Origin: Piezodorus guildinii
Lineage: Eukaryota > Arthropoda > Insecta > Hemiptera > Pentatomidae
Direction: 5' to 3'
Length of the DNA stretch: 64,000 nucleotides
Assembly: GCA_023052935.1 (NCBI GenBank)
Contig: CM041297.1
Location: 107,809,563 to 107,873,562 of the forward strand
The notes below the pieces were generated by a model. That model was given only the letters and a program-made list of their open reading frames with translations. It searched no databases and was not told where the DNA came from. How positions within the stretch are numbered: the stretch's first letter is position 1; every line of letters begins with the position of its first letter. Position numbers and translations under genes: made by a program. Positions 33,861-46,300 of this stretch are shown one piece after another.

Positions 33861-34998
33861 ACTAATTTGAGTACACTGATTAACCCTGTAGCATCTGTGG
33901 ACTACTATAGTAGCTTTGCTTCTCTAGTGTTTCAACAAGTCCATTAGCTACTTTGGTAGCTCTGTTTCTAGACCCATCTAGTGGTCTGGTTGACAATGCG
34001 AAGTACGTTTCCTTGACTACAGATGTCGTACGAATCCACTTTTGGCTATATTATTGAAATTGATGCTATATTAATGAGAGTAGATTTCTAAGCAATTGGG
34101 TATTTTGTTTAAATCTAATCTCTGAGCACACCGGAAATCAATTCCCTATCTGAATCATGTATCTAGGATACTAATGGTTAAATTGTATATTGCATATTTG
34201 AAGAATTTCCCATAAATTTGCATAATTAAAGAATTTTTACAATATGTCTGATTGTAACAAGGAGTTTTAAGGAAAAGAACAAAATAAAAAACTGAAGAAG
34301 AAGAACTAATTAAAATTTGAGGAATAGTGGAATCGAAAGGTAGTCGGTCCGGCGGGCACAGTTGCCTTCACTACCAGCCGGTCCAGCAAGCTCACTCTAA
34401 CTCTGCAGTAGTCGGATGCTAAAGGGTTAAAGTGAGGTGAAAAATATCAACACTTCGTAACATCAATGTTTGTAAAGTTGATTTTTAATTCATTTTCATT
34501 CTTATTTTACTTATTATATTTGTTTTTCTTTTTAAATTTTAAATTACATTAAGATATTATAGAATTGTATATTTTTCTCTTTTGATCATTTAAAGTTAAT
34601 TGAATATATTTATTGTAATCATTGATGTTTTAGTTTTTTTTAGTTCTTTGACTAGATATAATTCTCATTTTTCTTGTACATTTGCTATTCTTAATCGATG
34701 TTGCCCCAGAGTAAAATTTTTTGTTTTGTTTTTCATTCATTTGTAAATGACTATAAAGATACAAATATGGGAAGCAATTGGGAAAAATATAAATTATATA
34801 TTTAATTATTGGAACCCTGAATATATAGCCTACATAGTCTCAAAATGTTAAGGATAATAGTGATAATGATTGTTTAGTAATCAAATAAGTATGATAAGAA
34901 GAGGACTGTCATAAAAACTAATTAGATGAGGAAGATGGTTGGGGGTGCAGTCATAAATTAAAACACACAATTAAAAATAAGCGTTATTTTAATTATGT

Positions 34999-35037
34999 GC
35001 CGACGTTTCGGCCTACAATGTGGGCCTTCATCAGGGC
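34999..35037 (-). ncRNA. Hammerhead-ribozyme-like motif, left PLE arm
   Basis: On the minus strand: GCC (stem I), CTGATGA, one extra A, GGCC-loop-GGCC (stem II), GAAA, C, GTC (cleavage triplet), GGC (stem I). Stem III is reduced to the palindrome ACGT, as in minimal hammerheads of PLEs, which are thought to act as dimers. The extra base between CTGATGA and stem II departs from the textbook core. Activity is unproven. Confidence 0.65.
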
Positions 35038-36081
35038 TAAAAGAAACAAGATAACAACCAATGTAATTATAGACTTAATAATGCGTTAGGTATATAATAA
35101 TAATATGACAGTAATAAATTATGGGAACATAAATAATATTAAATGTGAAATGATAATAAGATGACAATTATAAAGTATGGAAATAAGGTGACAGTTATAA
35201 AGTATGGAAATAAACAAAATTAAGATGATAGTTATAAAGTATGGAAGTAAACATAATTGAGATGATAATATTGTAATGAGAATATATAAATAGAGACTAA
35301 GTAAATGAAAAAATGATAAAGGAAAAATATGTGAACAATTAAAATTTTAAATATTAACAATTTTGAGTTGATATATGACGGTAATATATTAAAAACATAG
35401 TTAAGAGTATAGGTAATATATAAAAAATATAGTCATTACAAAAGAGAAACAGTATGAAAAAATAATAATTTAAATTTTAAAATAATGTAATATTAAACTA
35501 ATAATTATATGTCAGGATATGTAACGGAGAAAGATATGAGTATGGAAAGGGGGAGAAAGAAATGGGCGATGAAAAAAGACCCTTATCAATAAGAAAGAAA
35601 CACTTACGTGACAACGTGAAAGCTTTGCCTACAGAAGTGATGTTTCTCAGTTTAAAAAACGCTCATTGCGTGGAACGGAAAATATGAGAACTAAAATGTC
35701 CGTTAGGAAAATTCCAAGAAGCTAAGTTATGTTTACTGATTCGATTGTTAAAAAATAGCCAAAAGTTATTACTTGAGAGTACTAGAGTTATTACTTATGA
35801 GTATTTGATAAAATTGTAAGAAATAGTGACGAGGTAAAGATTAAAAGATTTTAAGTAATAACGGATGACGATGATAAATGATGAATGATGATAAGGTAAT
35901 AACGAATGACGATAAGGAGCTGTCGAAGGAAATGATAAATAAACAGTAATCTAGTAGGTAAACAAATAAATAAATAAAGAAGGGGAGTACGAAAATTAAA
36001 TAAATATATAAATAAAAAAAATTTGATAATAAATAAATAAAAATTATGAAGAGATGATCAGATGGTTGTTTAAAAAATGAG

Positions 36082-36405
36082 CTAGGGATGCTTTATTAAA
36101 TTTAATATTTGAGAATAAGCTAGTGACAAGTTATGTTTGTCAGTCTTTTGATTAACAGGAAGGGGTTCTAGTTGTATGTAAATGCATTCTGTAATGAGTC
36201 GTTTGTCATGGTTGGGAACAGTGGCAAGAATGGATGTTTTATCAAAATCAAAGGAATGGTTAAGGGTTAAGGAATGTTCTGAAAGTTTTGAAGCGGTAGA
36301 ATTTTTGGAGGAAATTGTATATTTGTGTCGAATATATTTTATCAAATACTCATAAGTAATAACTCTAGTACTCTCAAGTAATAACTTTTGGCTATTTTTT
36401 AACAA
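36082..36405 (-). pseudogene. Penelope-like ORF, C-terminal endonuclease end (5'-truncated)
   Basis: The last about 85 residues include ALSEHSLTLNH-type sequence: SKLSEHSLTLNHSFDFDKTS, ILATVPNHDKRLITECIYI and NLSLAYSQILNLI. This is the pattern after the GIY-YIG core of PLE endonucleases (H-x(n)-H-x-F-D-F-x-x-x-x-I-L...K-R-x-x-x-E-x-x-x-I). The first about 23 residues come from the inverted arm (36336 onward), marking the truncation junction. Reverse transcriptase and the GIY-YIG catalytic start are absent. Confidence 0.75.
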
Positions 36406-37112
36406 TCGAATCAGTAAACATAACTTAGCTTCTTGGAATTTTCCTAACGGACATTTTAGTTCTCATATTTTCCGTTCCACGCAATGAGCGTTTTTTAAAC
36501 TGAGAAACATCACTTCTGTAGGCAAAGCTTTCACGTTGTCACGTAAGTGTTTCTTTCTTATTGATAAGGGTCTTTTTTCATCGCCCATTTCTTTCTCCCC
36601 CTTTCCATACTCATATCTTTCTCCGTTACATATCCTGACATATAATTATTAGTTTAATATTACATTATTTTAAAATTTAAATTATTATTTTTTCATACTG
36701 TTTCTCTTTTGTAATGACTATATTTTTTATATATTACCTATACTCTTAACTATGTTTTTAATATATTACCGTCATATATCAACTCAAAATTGTTAATATT
36801 TAAAATTTTAATTGTTCACATATTTTTCCTTTATCATTTTTTCATTTACTTAGTCTCTATTTATATATTCTCGTTACAATATTATCATCTCAATTATGTT
36901 TACTTCCATACTTTATAACTATCATCTTAATTTTGTTTATTTCCATACTTTATAACTGTCACCTTATTTCCATACTTTATAATTGTCATCTTATTATCAT
37001 TTCACATTTAATATTATTTATGTTCCCATAATTTATTACTGTCATATTATTATTATATACCTAACGCATTATTAAGTCTATAATTACATTGGTTGTTATC
37101 TTGTTTCTTTTA

Positions 37113-37151
37113 GCCCTGATGAAGGCCCACATTGTAGGCCGAAACGTCGGC
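37113..37151 (+). ncRNA. Hammerhead-ribozyme-like motif, right PLE arm
   Basis: Mirror copy of the left-arm motif: CTGATGA at 37116-37122, extra A, GGCC/GGCC stem II with loop CACATTGTA, GAAAC at 37141-37145, GTC at 37146-37148, then GGC pairing with the upstream GCC. Confidence 0.65.
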
Positions 37152-37293
37152 ACATAATTAAAATAACGCTTATTTTTAATTGTGTGTTTTAATTTATGAC
37201 CGCACCCCCAACCATCTTCCTCATCTAATTTCTCTACGGTCAACAAAACTCCATCATTATAAAAACTAATTAGTCTAAATTATTATAATGTAT

Positions 37294-37300
37294 ACATACC
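37294..37300 (-). promoter_or_regulatory. Possible 5' splice site just after the lin-54 stop
   Basis: On the minus strand GGACAAG|GTATGT lies 15 bp after the TGA and is a strong donor match. It would place the PLE in a 3' UTR intron. No acceptor was identified. Confidence 0.4.
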
Positions 37301-37314
37301 TTGTCCTTTAACAC

Positions 37315-40300
37315 TCAGGAAGCCGATTGAGGAATCTGCGCAAGAGATTTATTTATACAGTCTATCAGCTGGGCAAGACATCGGCCTAACTCCTCTATGA
37401 CTAAGGCCTGGGCTAGATCCAGGTCGTTGCTGCCCCCTCGGGACCAATCCTCAACCTGAGCCACCAGGCATCGGCAAGTTGCCTCTACCAGCTCAGGGGA
37501 CATCAGGTTCAAAACTTGTCTAGCAAAAATAGATACCAAGATAGATATTATTTCAAGTAAAAACTAAATGCATTACATTCAAGAACATTCTATTTTAGTA
37601 CTTTTTAAAAAGCAAAAAATTAATAATGCAGTGAATAGTGCTGTCGATTAACTGTAACAAAATACCCGTTTCATGTACTAGACTTTTCAAAATTCAATAT
37701 TACTATTCTGCTTTCCTTTACAGTTATTACATCAATATTTTTTAAGTAACACTAATGCTAAAATTGATAAAAATACATAAGATAATGTACTGGAAGGAAT
37801 TAGTCCGGGTGGCGGTCAACCGGGAGAATTCCTTCCAGTAATTCTCAACGGTCAACTAATTACATCCACTAAGATAATGTAGTATAAATATACTGGTAAA
37901 TTAGTATAAATGCTCAGAAAATATGTACTTTCCTATACTATTGACTTCATTGTTTAATTTAATGGTCTTTAATATCATAAAGGTTATATCCGTATCCTTA
38001 TTAAAATAGTCTGATAGAGTATTAAATGAAAGTAGTGGGATGTGAGTACCAGGTTTTTAAATGTACTTTTTTTTTTTTTTTTTTTTTTTTTTAATTGCTG
38101 GCATAGGGTTGCACCGCGACCAAACGGTCTATTGCGTGCCATAGAATCACGCGGTGTTAGATTTAAAACACGAGTTTAGTAGCAGAAGCAAACTTCAGAA
38201 GGCTGTTAGGATTAACAAGTTTGTTGTTAGTGGGGTATTCTAGACGGTCTTCACCAAATAAAGTGAACCTCAGCATAGCTAGCCTGTCACAGAGGCAGAC
38301 TATGTGAAACGATGTTTCATCCTCCGTGTCGCATAGTCTGCATAGAGGGTTATCAGAAATACCAAGTTTAAACATATGGTAGTTAAGTTTGCCGTAATGT
38401 ACTTAAAGACTCAACTAATTTTATAGGTTTGTTGGTCAGAATCCAGTCTTGTAATATTTGGTTATCCACAAAATAATGCAGGATTTTGGAATTAAGAGCA
38501 AGATTTACTTTTATTGTTATATTCCTAATATCTGGAACAAATTGAGTAATTTTTGAGAAAAATTAGAGCTGATTTTTTTTTTTTATCACAAATCACCATT
38601 TCATGGTATCTCACCCATCTTCAGGATGCTAGTTTGTAAAATTTCTTATTTTCCACAAGCTTTGTCAATTTTAATTTAAAAAATACTAATCAAAAACCCT
38701 AAGATCTGTAAACACGTAATTGGCACACCCAGACTCTATAAAATGGGATCAAAATATACCCATATACATAACATACTGTTTACGTTTACTGGATTATTTA
38801 TTCATTTATTGGATTATTCATTTATATGAATGTAAATACTTACTATTAATCTTCTTCCAAATGGTTATGTTTGTTTAACTCTTTAGTATTTTTATACTAC
38901 TTTTCTTTGCTAAAACAAAAACGACCCTCTTCTGTCCAGAATTGTTACTAGTGATGAAAAGTGGATACTTTACAATAACAGTAGACGTTCTGGACAGTGG
39001 CTCAACAAAGGAGAAGATGCACATTTTCCAAAGCCCCAAACTCATAAAAAAAAAAAAAGTTGGTGGTTACTGTATGTTTGGTGGGCTGTATGGGGACCAC
39101 CCATGTTTCGTCAACAGTAACAATTTGGTCTAAAAAATCATCACCTTCATTGTGGTACCGCTCAAGGAAAGTCAATACACTGCCTAAACGTTGGGTTTTG
39201 TGCAAATCCATCAACATTTTTGGAACCCAGCGTGAACACAATATCCGGTAATTTAAGTTCTCGGTCATAATGCGATACAAAACACTACGAGAATATTGAG
39301 GAAAGCAGTCGGACAATGATGAAATTGTAAAGCATCTGTTTTCTCTCACCTTTTTGTCCACTTTCTACACCAAATCTTCATTAACGATCGAAGGATGCCC
39401 ACTCCCTTCTTCATCATGCACATTTGTGCGGCCATCTTTAAATGCTCTCACCCATTCCCTTACCATTTCATCACTCATAATGTTTTGTCCGTAAACTTCA
39501 ACGATCTCACGATGAGTATCAATAGGTTTTACGCCTTTAGCACTAAGAAATAGTATAACAGTCCGTACTTCACAATCAGCAGGACTCACGATTGTTGGAG
39601 GCATCTTAAACACTCAGTAAACAACGTATACAATGAAGAATCTGACTGTAATGGCATCAGTGCGTAGACAAGAGATGTAGGTAACCAGCACGCATGCGTG
39701 GAACGCCGACTGTAGCACTGCGGCAGTGGAATCGCAAAACAGTACTTACTTAAAAAACATGCCTCGTAGATTTCAATAGTTGTTTTTTTAGGACGAAATA
39801 CTTTCTTTCTTTTTTTTTTAAAGTTTAAGCTTTGTAAATCAAAATGTTTAATCATATAACTCAGCAAAAAAAAAAAAAAAAAAATTAGATAAAGTTGATC
39901 CAAAGCAGATTAAGAAACGTCCTAACATTATACAACAATACAACTAAAGAGTTACCTATGACCAGTTATATGTGGATCACACGTGCTCCTTGCAGAGGCA
40001 GCATCAGCCTTTTCTCTGATACCAAATTTGTCATCTTCTCCTAAACCTCTCCTCATAAATCCTTCAGTATTTTTACAGCCCACACATTTGCAGTTCTTTG
40101 AGCAAGGAATTTTTGCCTGAAATCAGCAAATCTTGTAAGAAACTTGCAAATCTTATATTACATACAAATAATATTTTAAATTTCTTATTTCAATATTTTG
40201 AAACCCTTTGACCGATAAATCCTCATGACTTTATATGCCAACAATGTCGTACCAACAAGTCCTAAACATTAAAATATAGATATTACCCATTATTTTATTA

Positions 40301-43300
40301 TAATTCTCTAGAAATTTGTTTACAAGTATACTTTGAGATGATTATTCAATGACTAGACATTTTACATATGAAAGCACATACATGTTATTGGTCTAAAAAC
40401 AATTTTATAATGAATTAAAAAAATAATTACCTATCAATTTCATTTTTCTTAATCAAAAAGTTTGTTATATCTTAACACAATCTCTTTGAAATTAAATGCA
40501 TTCTGTTTTTAAGAAGTAATAATTTTGCAATGAGTTATGCCCAATCAGCCAGGATTAGAAAAAAAATTAGATTAATATGTTCTAGAAAACACCTCATATT
40601 TTCTTTTTCGTTATTTTTAAAAGTAAGGAATTGATTAAAATTCTTGCATACCGTAATGGTAGTTAAATAATAGGTTATTTTACAATATTTAAAAAAATCA
40701 TATAATTTTTTTTTTTTAAGAACAGTAAATATATTATGTATCATATATTGTAGCGGATACTCACAATCCTGTTTCACCTTTTAAATGATAAATATAACTG
40801 TGATGAAAGAAGAAAAAAAAAATTCCATTTCTAACTGAAGTGGTGGGGAGAGTGAACTTGATTAGAAGCAACTATAGTATTAGTTGTCTTCTTGACCTTG
40901 GGTAGTAAGGAGTAATGCAAGTCTTCTTCTTAAATTTAGGTGTTTAAAAAAATACATTTTTACTTATTTATTTTAACTAAAATACTATCCTAAATAACCT
41001 GAGATATCAAGATAGTAACAAACCAAATGGACTACAAAAAGGCTTTTGATTCTGTAAACTATGGTTTCTATGGACTTCTCCCGCAAAAATTGTTTGTTTT
41101 GGGAGTTAGTGGAGAAATAGCTAGAATAATGAAGGCTCCATAACACCACGCAATGATGCAAATCAAACCTGGTTAAGAATTTTCTGAAGAACTACTAATA
41201 ACATCAGGATTGTTTTAGAGAAACATGTCTTTGTCCAGCTTTTTTTGTTCCCTTCTTACAAGGAGTGGATCCCAAATATATCTCACTGATTTTGATGAAA
41301 TATTTTTTAGGTAAAACTAGACATTAAACCATTAGACTCAGCAAAATATTAGGGGCCAACGCTCTCCAGGAGTTGCATAAAAAAATCAGAAAGTTTGCAC
41401 ACGAAAAACACATTTTATTTAATATCTCTGGTTCTAGTGAAGGTAGAAAAATAAGTTTGGTTATGTTTCTCAAATTGATATATGGATTAATTAATTATTT
41501 GACAAAAAATAATTTATCGGACCACATTTGATCTCCTGCCCACTCTATTCACCAGATCTTACCCCAACAGATTTTCACATATTCTGGGTCCTTTAAAATT
41601 CTCTTTAATGGAAAACATTTTAATGCACTTGAGGACTGCAAAAAGCATATAGAGGAGTTCTGGGAGGACGGAATTAAAAATTACTTGAAAGATGGCAACG
41701 TGTAATAGATCAAATATAATTGATAAATGACATAATAACCAGACTTGTTATACAAGGCCAGTGTTATCTACAGTCTGATATTGAAGAAAAAAACAAATAA
41801 CAAAGTTAACATTATATAACAAAGATTGTGAGTACCCTATATACATAAAATAATATATTATTACCTCATAACATTCGCAATAATTTTTTAAGCATCCAGA
41901 ACGCCTACAATTACAACCTTTATTATGCCTTCTCTCTTCACTACCAACATAGGTTTTACCGATTTTGGGCCTAAACGCAGTCGGATTCCTTTCCAAACAA
42001 GATTTAATAGCACGTTGCCTCTCTTCCTCATGGCTCAAGTTATTGAAGCAAGTTGTACAATTGCACTGATGACAAAACTCTCCATTAGCAAAACAATCGC
42101 AGTAGCTGAAAAAACAGAAAATAAGTATTAATACAGTTTTACTTTAACGTGATAATAAATATTATAAACTGACATATTCACTAGATAAAATGAAAAACTT
42201 ACAGTTTGAGACACATTGACTTGGTGCAGTTGCAAGGTTTTCGAGGCCTGATACCATTAGCCTCCATAACAGCTTCATCGATTTCTGTTTTCACCTCAAC
42301 TTTTGGAACAACTTCTTCTTTTATCTAAATAATAGATAGAATACATTAATTATTGTATTTAATTCTGAATAATATGAAATACTTCTGGATATGAAATAAA
42401 ATTGAAGCATGAAAGATGACATGGTTTAGCAGGTGAACAATAAATAGGTACAGAAAATAATGATAACTATTTATTAAGCTACCAATTTTTTAATATTCAA
42501 TAAAACTGAAGAGCTTAAGGTCAAGAAATATGATGGAAACATTTTTAAGTTAATGAATATTTAGCGCAAACTGCTAATTTGTTTCTCTAAGAAGTGTGAT
42601 GTATTATATTTTTTTGTTAATCCAATATGAAAATAAGGCAGTCCCATGAAATCTATTTTAACACAATAAAGAACTATATAGCAAAAAAAAGTAGTGTTTA
42701 GAACAAAAATTAATAAAATTAAAAACTGATGGTTAGCTGACAGTGCATTCAATATGTGTATTTAATATATGAGTCACCTCAATGTTGGAAATATTTTATT
42801 TTATTATAAAAGATATTTTATTTTCATTAATTTACTATTATTTTAATAGAAATTTTAATTTTAAGTTTTCTATTATTCGCAAAAGAGGGACTATTTTATT
42901 ATTTGTCTTTATCTCTTTATTTATGTAGCTAAAAACCAAATGCTTCTCAACTTTCAACTTAATTTTGTATAAAAGTCATTTCTAAACATGTTTCATACTA
43001 TTATATCATCATTAATATATTTCTTTCAATTTTTATTTTACGTTTAAATTCCAAATTATCCTATGTAACATCATATAAAAATTGTTCGTTCATTTACCTA
43101 ACGTTACTTTAATAGTACAGTGGAAGACCTATTTTTTTGTAATTAAAAGTTAGACACAAAAAAAAAGGTATAGAGCTCCAGCCAAAAAACATACCCATGT
43201 CAAAATGAAATGACATATTTAAAATAGATATGAGCCCTACATCTTATGGCAACTTTTCAGAAAAATTAATGCATGTATGACATGAGCTCTTAGAATTATG

Positions 43301-46300
43301 ATTAAATGTTTAATCAATCCACAATTATTTGCTTATTCATTTAATCTCATTTTATTCTAACAAACTGTATCTAGTTTCAAATCGCCCACGATGGTTACAT
43401 ATTTCTGTTCTAATCCATATTTTAATGTTTCCTATTTCATGAGGATATTGATATCTTTGTACATCATCGTTAGCCATAATTTGTTCTATATAGCCCTTTC
43501 ATTATTATACTATAGACGTTGTAATTTTATTAATCGATTTCTTTACATGCCTGTTTCTTTTTCATTTTTAAAATATTGACATCCTCTAGCTAAATAGTTT
43601 AGTTCCTGATGATGACCCACATGATGGCAGAAAATAGATAGTTGAAACTATTTAGTTGTTTCATTCACTGACTACCACCAGACTAATTCCTTCCAGTAAA
43701 ATAATTCTAAAAAACAAGTGAATATAGACTATGGACAGTTATACAAGGAGCTGTTTCACGCAGAAGGTAGAAACAAGAATGAAAAAGGTACAGAAAGGCA
43801 AAGAAGGGCAGCAGCAAGTAGTCACCCTTTGCGGTAACATGAAATCTGCAAGAAATGCTCTAATGTGAATTACCATGCTATCTGTAGGCTCTGACTCTAA
43901 TTAGAATCATTACTGTAGTGAAAAATCTGGTGTGCAACAGACAACTTTCACTTACCTCCATTATTTATATCAATTCAAGAATTTTAAAACAAATTTATAA
44001 ACAAAAATAAATTGTTAAAGAATCATTTAAATTGGATTTTAAAAGAACCATGTGTTTCATTAAATAATCTATTATATTAATATCTACTACAATCAATTTG
44101 TTTATCGGCTTTTCACCACTCTCTGTTAACTTTTACAATATTATGTATAAGATAATATTTTTTCTAAAATAGTTAACATTCCAATGGTATATTATACAAT
44201 CTATATTACTGTTCTTAAGTTAAAAACAAAAAATTGCATTAAAAAAACATTTTTGCAGTTTTCTCGTTTAGTTGGATATCAAATTCACTCAAATTGCATA
44301 TTTAGCTGTTAATTATCAATACTAACAGGATAATATGATTATTTTTATAAAATTTACAAAATTAAAGGTATTTTAGAGAAAGAAATTTTGAAATATCGGC
44401 ATTTAAGCCATGTCAGACTATTGATGGCATGAAATGATGGCAGAATCAAAATGAAACCTACACGATATTAAAGCCCATTACATTTTGCATTGATATAGAG
44501 AGTTTAATCAAAACCGTTAGAGCTATGTTTGAGAAAATCGTAAAAAGGTGTAAAACACATAGTATAAAGTTGCTCTTCTGGTAAGCTGATTTCGATGAAA
44601 AAGTTTTTGTAACATCTCGGGTGTATATTTGTCTTAAATATGAAATTTAAGTTTCACAGGACAATTCGATTACGCATGGGAGTTACCACATACACACAGA
44701 CCTTTTTTGCGGGATTCAGGGGACCCTAAAACATTTATTTCCGTTGAAAACTGGAATTTGAAAATTTTCATGATAGCAATACTTTCCCTTACTATATATT
44801 TCATATATAGGTAAGTGAAAGTAAAAACCAATATAATGTAGCAAGACACAAGGCTATCCTCAGCATACCACTTGAAGGGTTAATATTGGTCTTTATGGTC
44901 CTAATTTTGGCGGTGATGAATAGAAACTGGATTTCCATGATTTTGCAAGTTCTATTTGCTTGCCTGTATCAGCTTCAAACCCAGACAGATATCCCATTTA
45001 TGTATTAGGGAATAATATATTATAATTCTATACTGCACAAAATTGCAAATTTGGCTCTTTTTGAGCTAAATTGCATGTTTTTCATTTTTACTACAATAAT
45101 ATAGCATTTTGGGCACTTTTGAGCTAAATTTGATTATAAAATTTTAATATAAAAATAGATCAAACCAAATTTTCAGTTGTAAAAATACATAGATATACTA
45201 ATTTTACTAATAATGAAAATTTTATTTGATGATTTTCCTCAGGTTAAATCGAGAATTAAATAATTAGTTAAGAAGAGAAAAAAATGAACAGAAACATTTG
45301 GAAGTCAGTAGCTTTTAGTAAATAAACACTTCCGTCTAACATAAGGCGATCCATTGTTTTATTCGTTTAACGTGACTTTTATTTATTCATTTAAGGCTTA
45401 TTCGAAGAAGTTCATTGATATTGTTAATATACTGAATCCCCACCACTCTGCTTGCAACCCTTAGATATTATCTGTGAGTATTTAGTTATAAGTGCAACTT
45501 CAAATCTCAGATTTCCTTCAGAATTTGCAGTGTTTAAAAAAGTTAAATATCAATGTTTAAATAATGCCGAAAGTGTCACCTCAAAAATTAAAACATGGAT
45601 ATCTAATTATCCTGAGCTTAGATATGATGGGAAAACAGTGTTTTATACTGCTTGCTATCAATCAAAATCAATCGGTTGTGAAAGAAAATATCAAACAGAT
45701 GCTCATTGTAACAAAGGTAAAATAACATTCTTTCTTCTAAAAATTTAGGGTGTACTTCCTAAAAAATTATTATTGTTTATTTTGCTGTTATCTAAACACG
45801 AGCATATATGAAGCTGAAAAAATAGGCCTATACAAAAACAGCGGTCAATTTCCATTGAATATTATCTAAATTAAAATGAAATATATAATTAATTAATAAC
45901 CCTGGTCTACATAACAAACCTCTATTTATTATTCACAAGCATTTCTGATCAATGCTTTAAACTGTTTTCAGTGAGATTCTTCGAGATGGACTTATTATAT
46001 GTAAGTAAATTCACAATCTAATTAACTTTTGAAAGTACGAATCAGATAAATATTTGATTGATGATCAATCATTTGATTAAATTAATCAATGATTTAGATA
46101 ATTTTGCGTAGTTAAACAAATTTCTTATATAGATGTTTTATTTACATGATTTGAGTGTTTTTATTTTTAACTATAGTAAGTAATTTATCATGAAAACAAC
46201 TTTTATATGTTAAGTTTCTCTTCCTTATGTTAGTTTAAATGTATTTGCTGTAGAATAAAAAAGTTATTGTACAAAACAAAACATATTAATTTTAATACAT

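Larger units (their letters stand above)
34911..37273 (-). mobile_element. Penelope-like element with 889-bp inverted arms and target duplication
   Basis: Left arm 34926-35814 and right arm 36336-37224 are inverted, equal in length (889 bp) and nearly identical, with only a few differences seen. The target duplication ATAAAAACTAATTAG (15 bp, perfect) flanks it at 34911-34925 and 37259-37273. A 34-bp tail (37225-37258) separates the right arm from its duplication. The 521-bp spacer holds the C-terminus of a PLE ORF on the minus strand. Each arm ends with a hammerhead-like motif. Inverted or tandem 'pLTRs' with 5' truncation and GIY-YIG endonuclease coding are characteristic of Penelope-like retroelements. 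The insertion ends 42 bp from the lin-54 stop codon, so it lies in or next to the lin-54 3' UTR. High arm identity argues for a recent insertion. Confidence 0.85.

Noticed and set aside
36082..36405. Considered as an independent host gene
   Set aside because: It straddles the junction of the inverted PLE arm and its sequence fits the PLE endonuclease end, so it is retroelement coding.
34925..37258. LTR retrotransposon
   Set aside because: Arms are inverted, not direct, there is no TG...CA end, protease or integrase, and the duplication is 15 bp.
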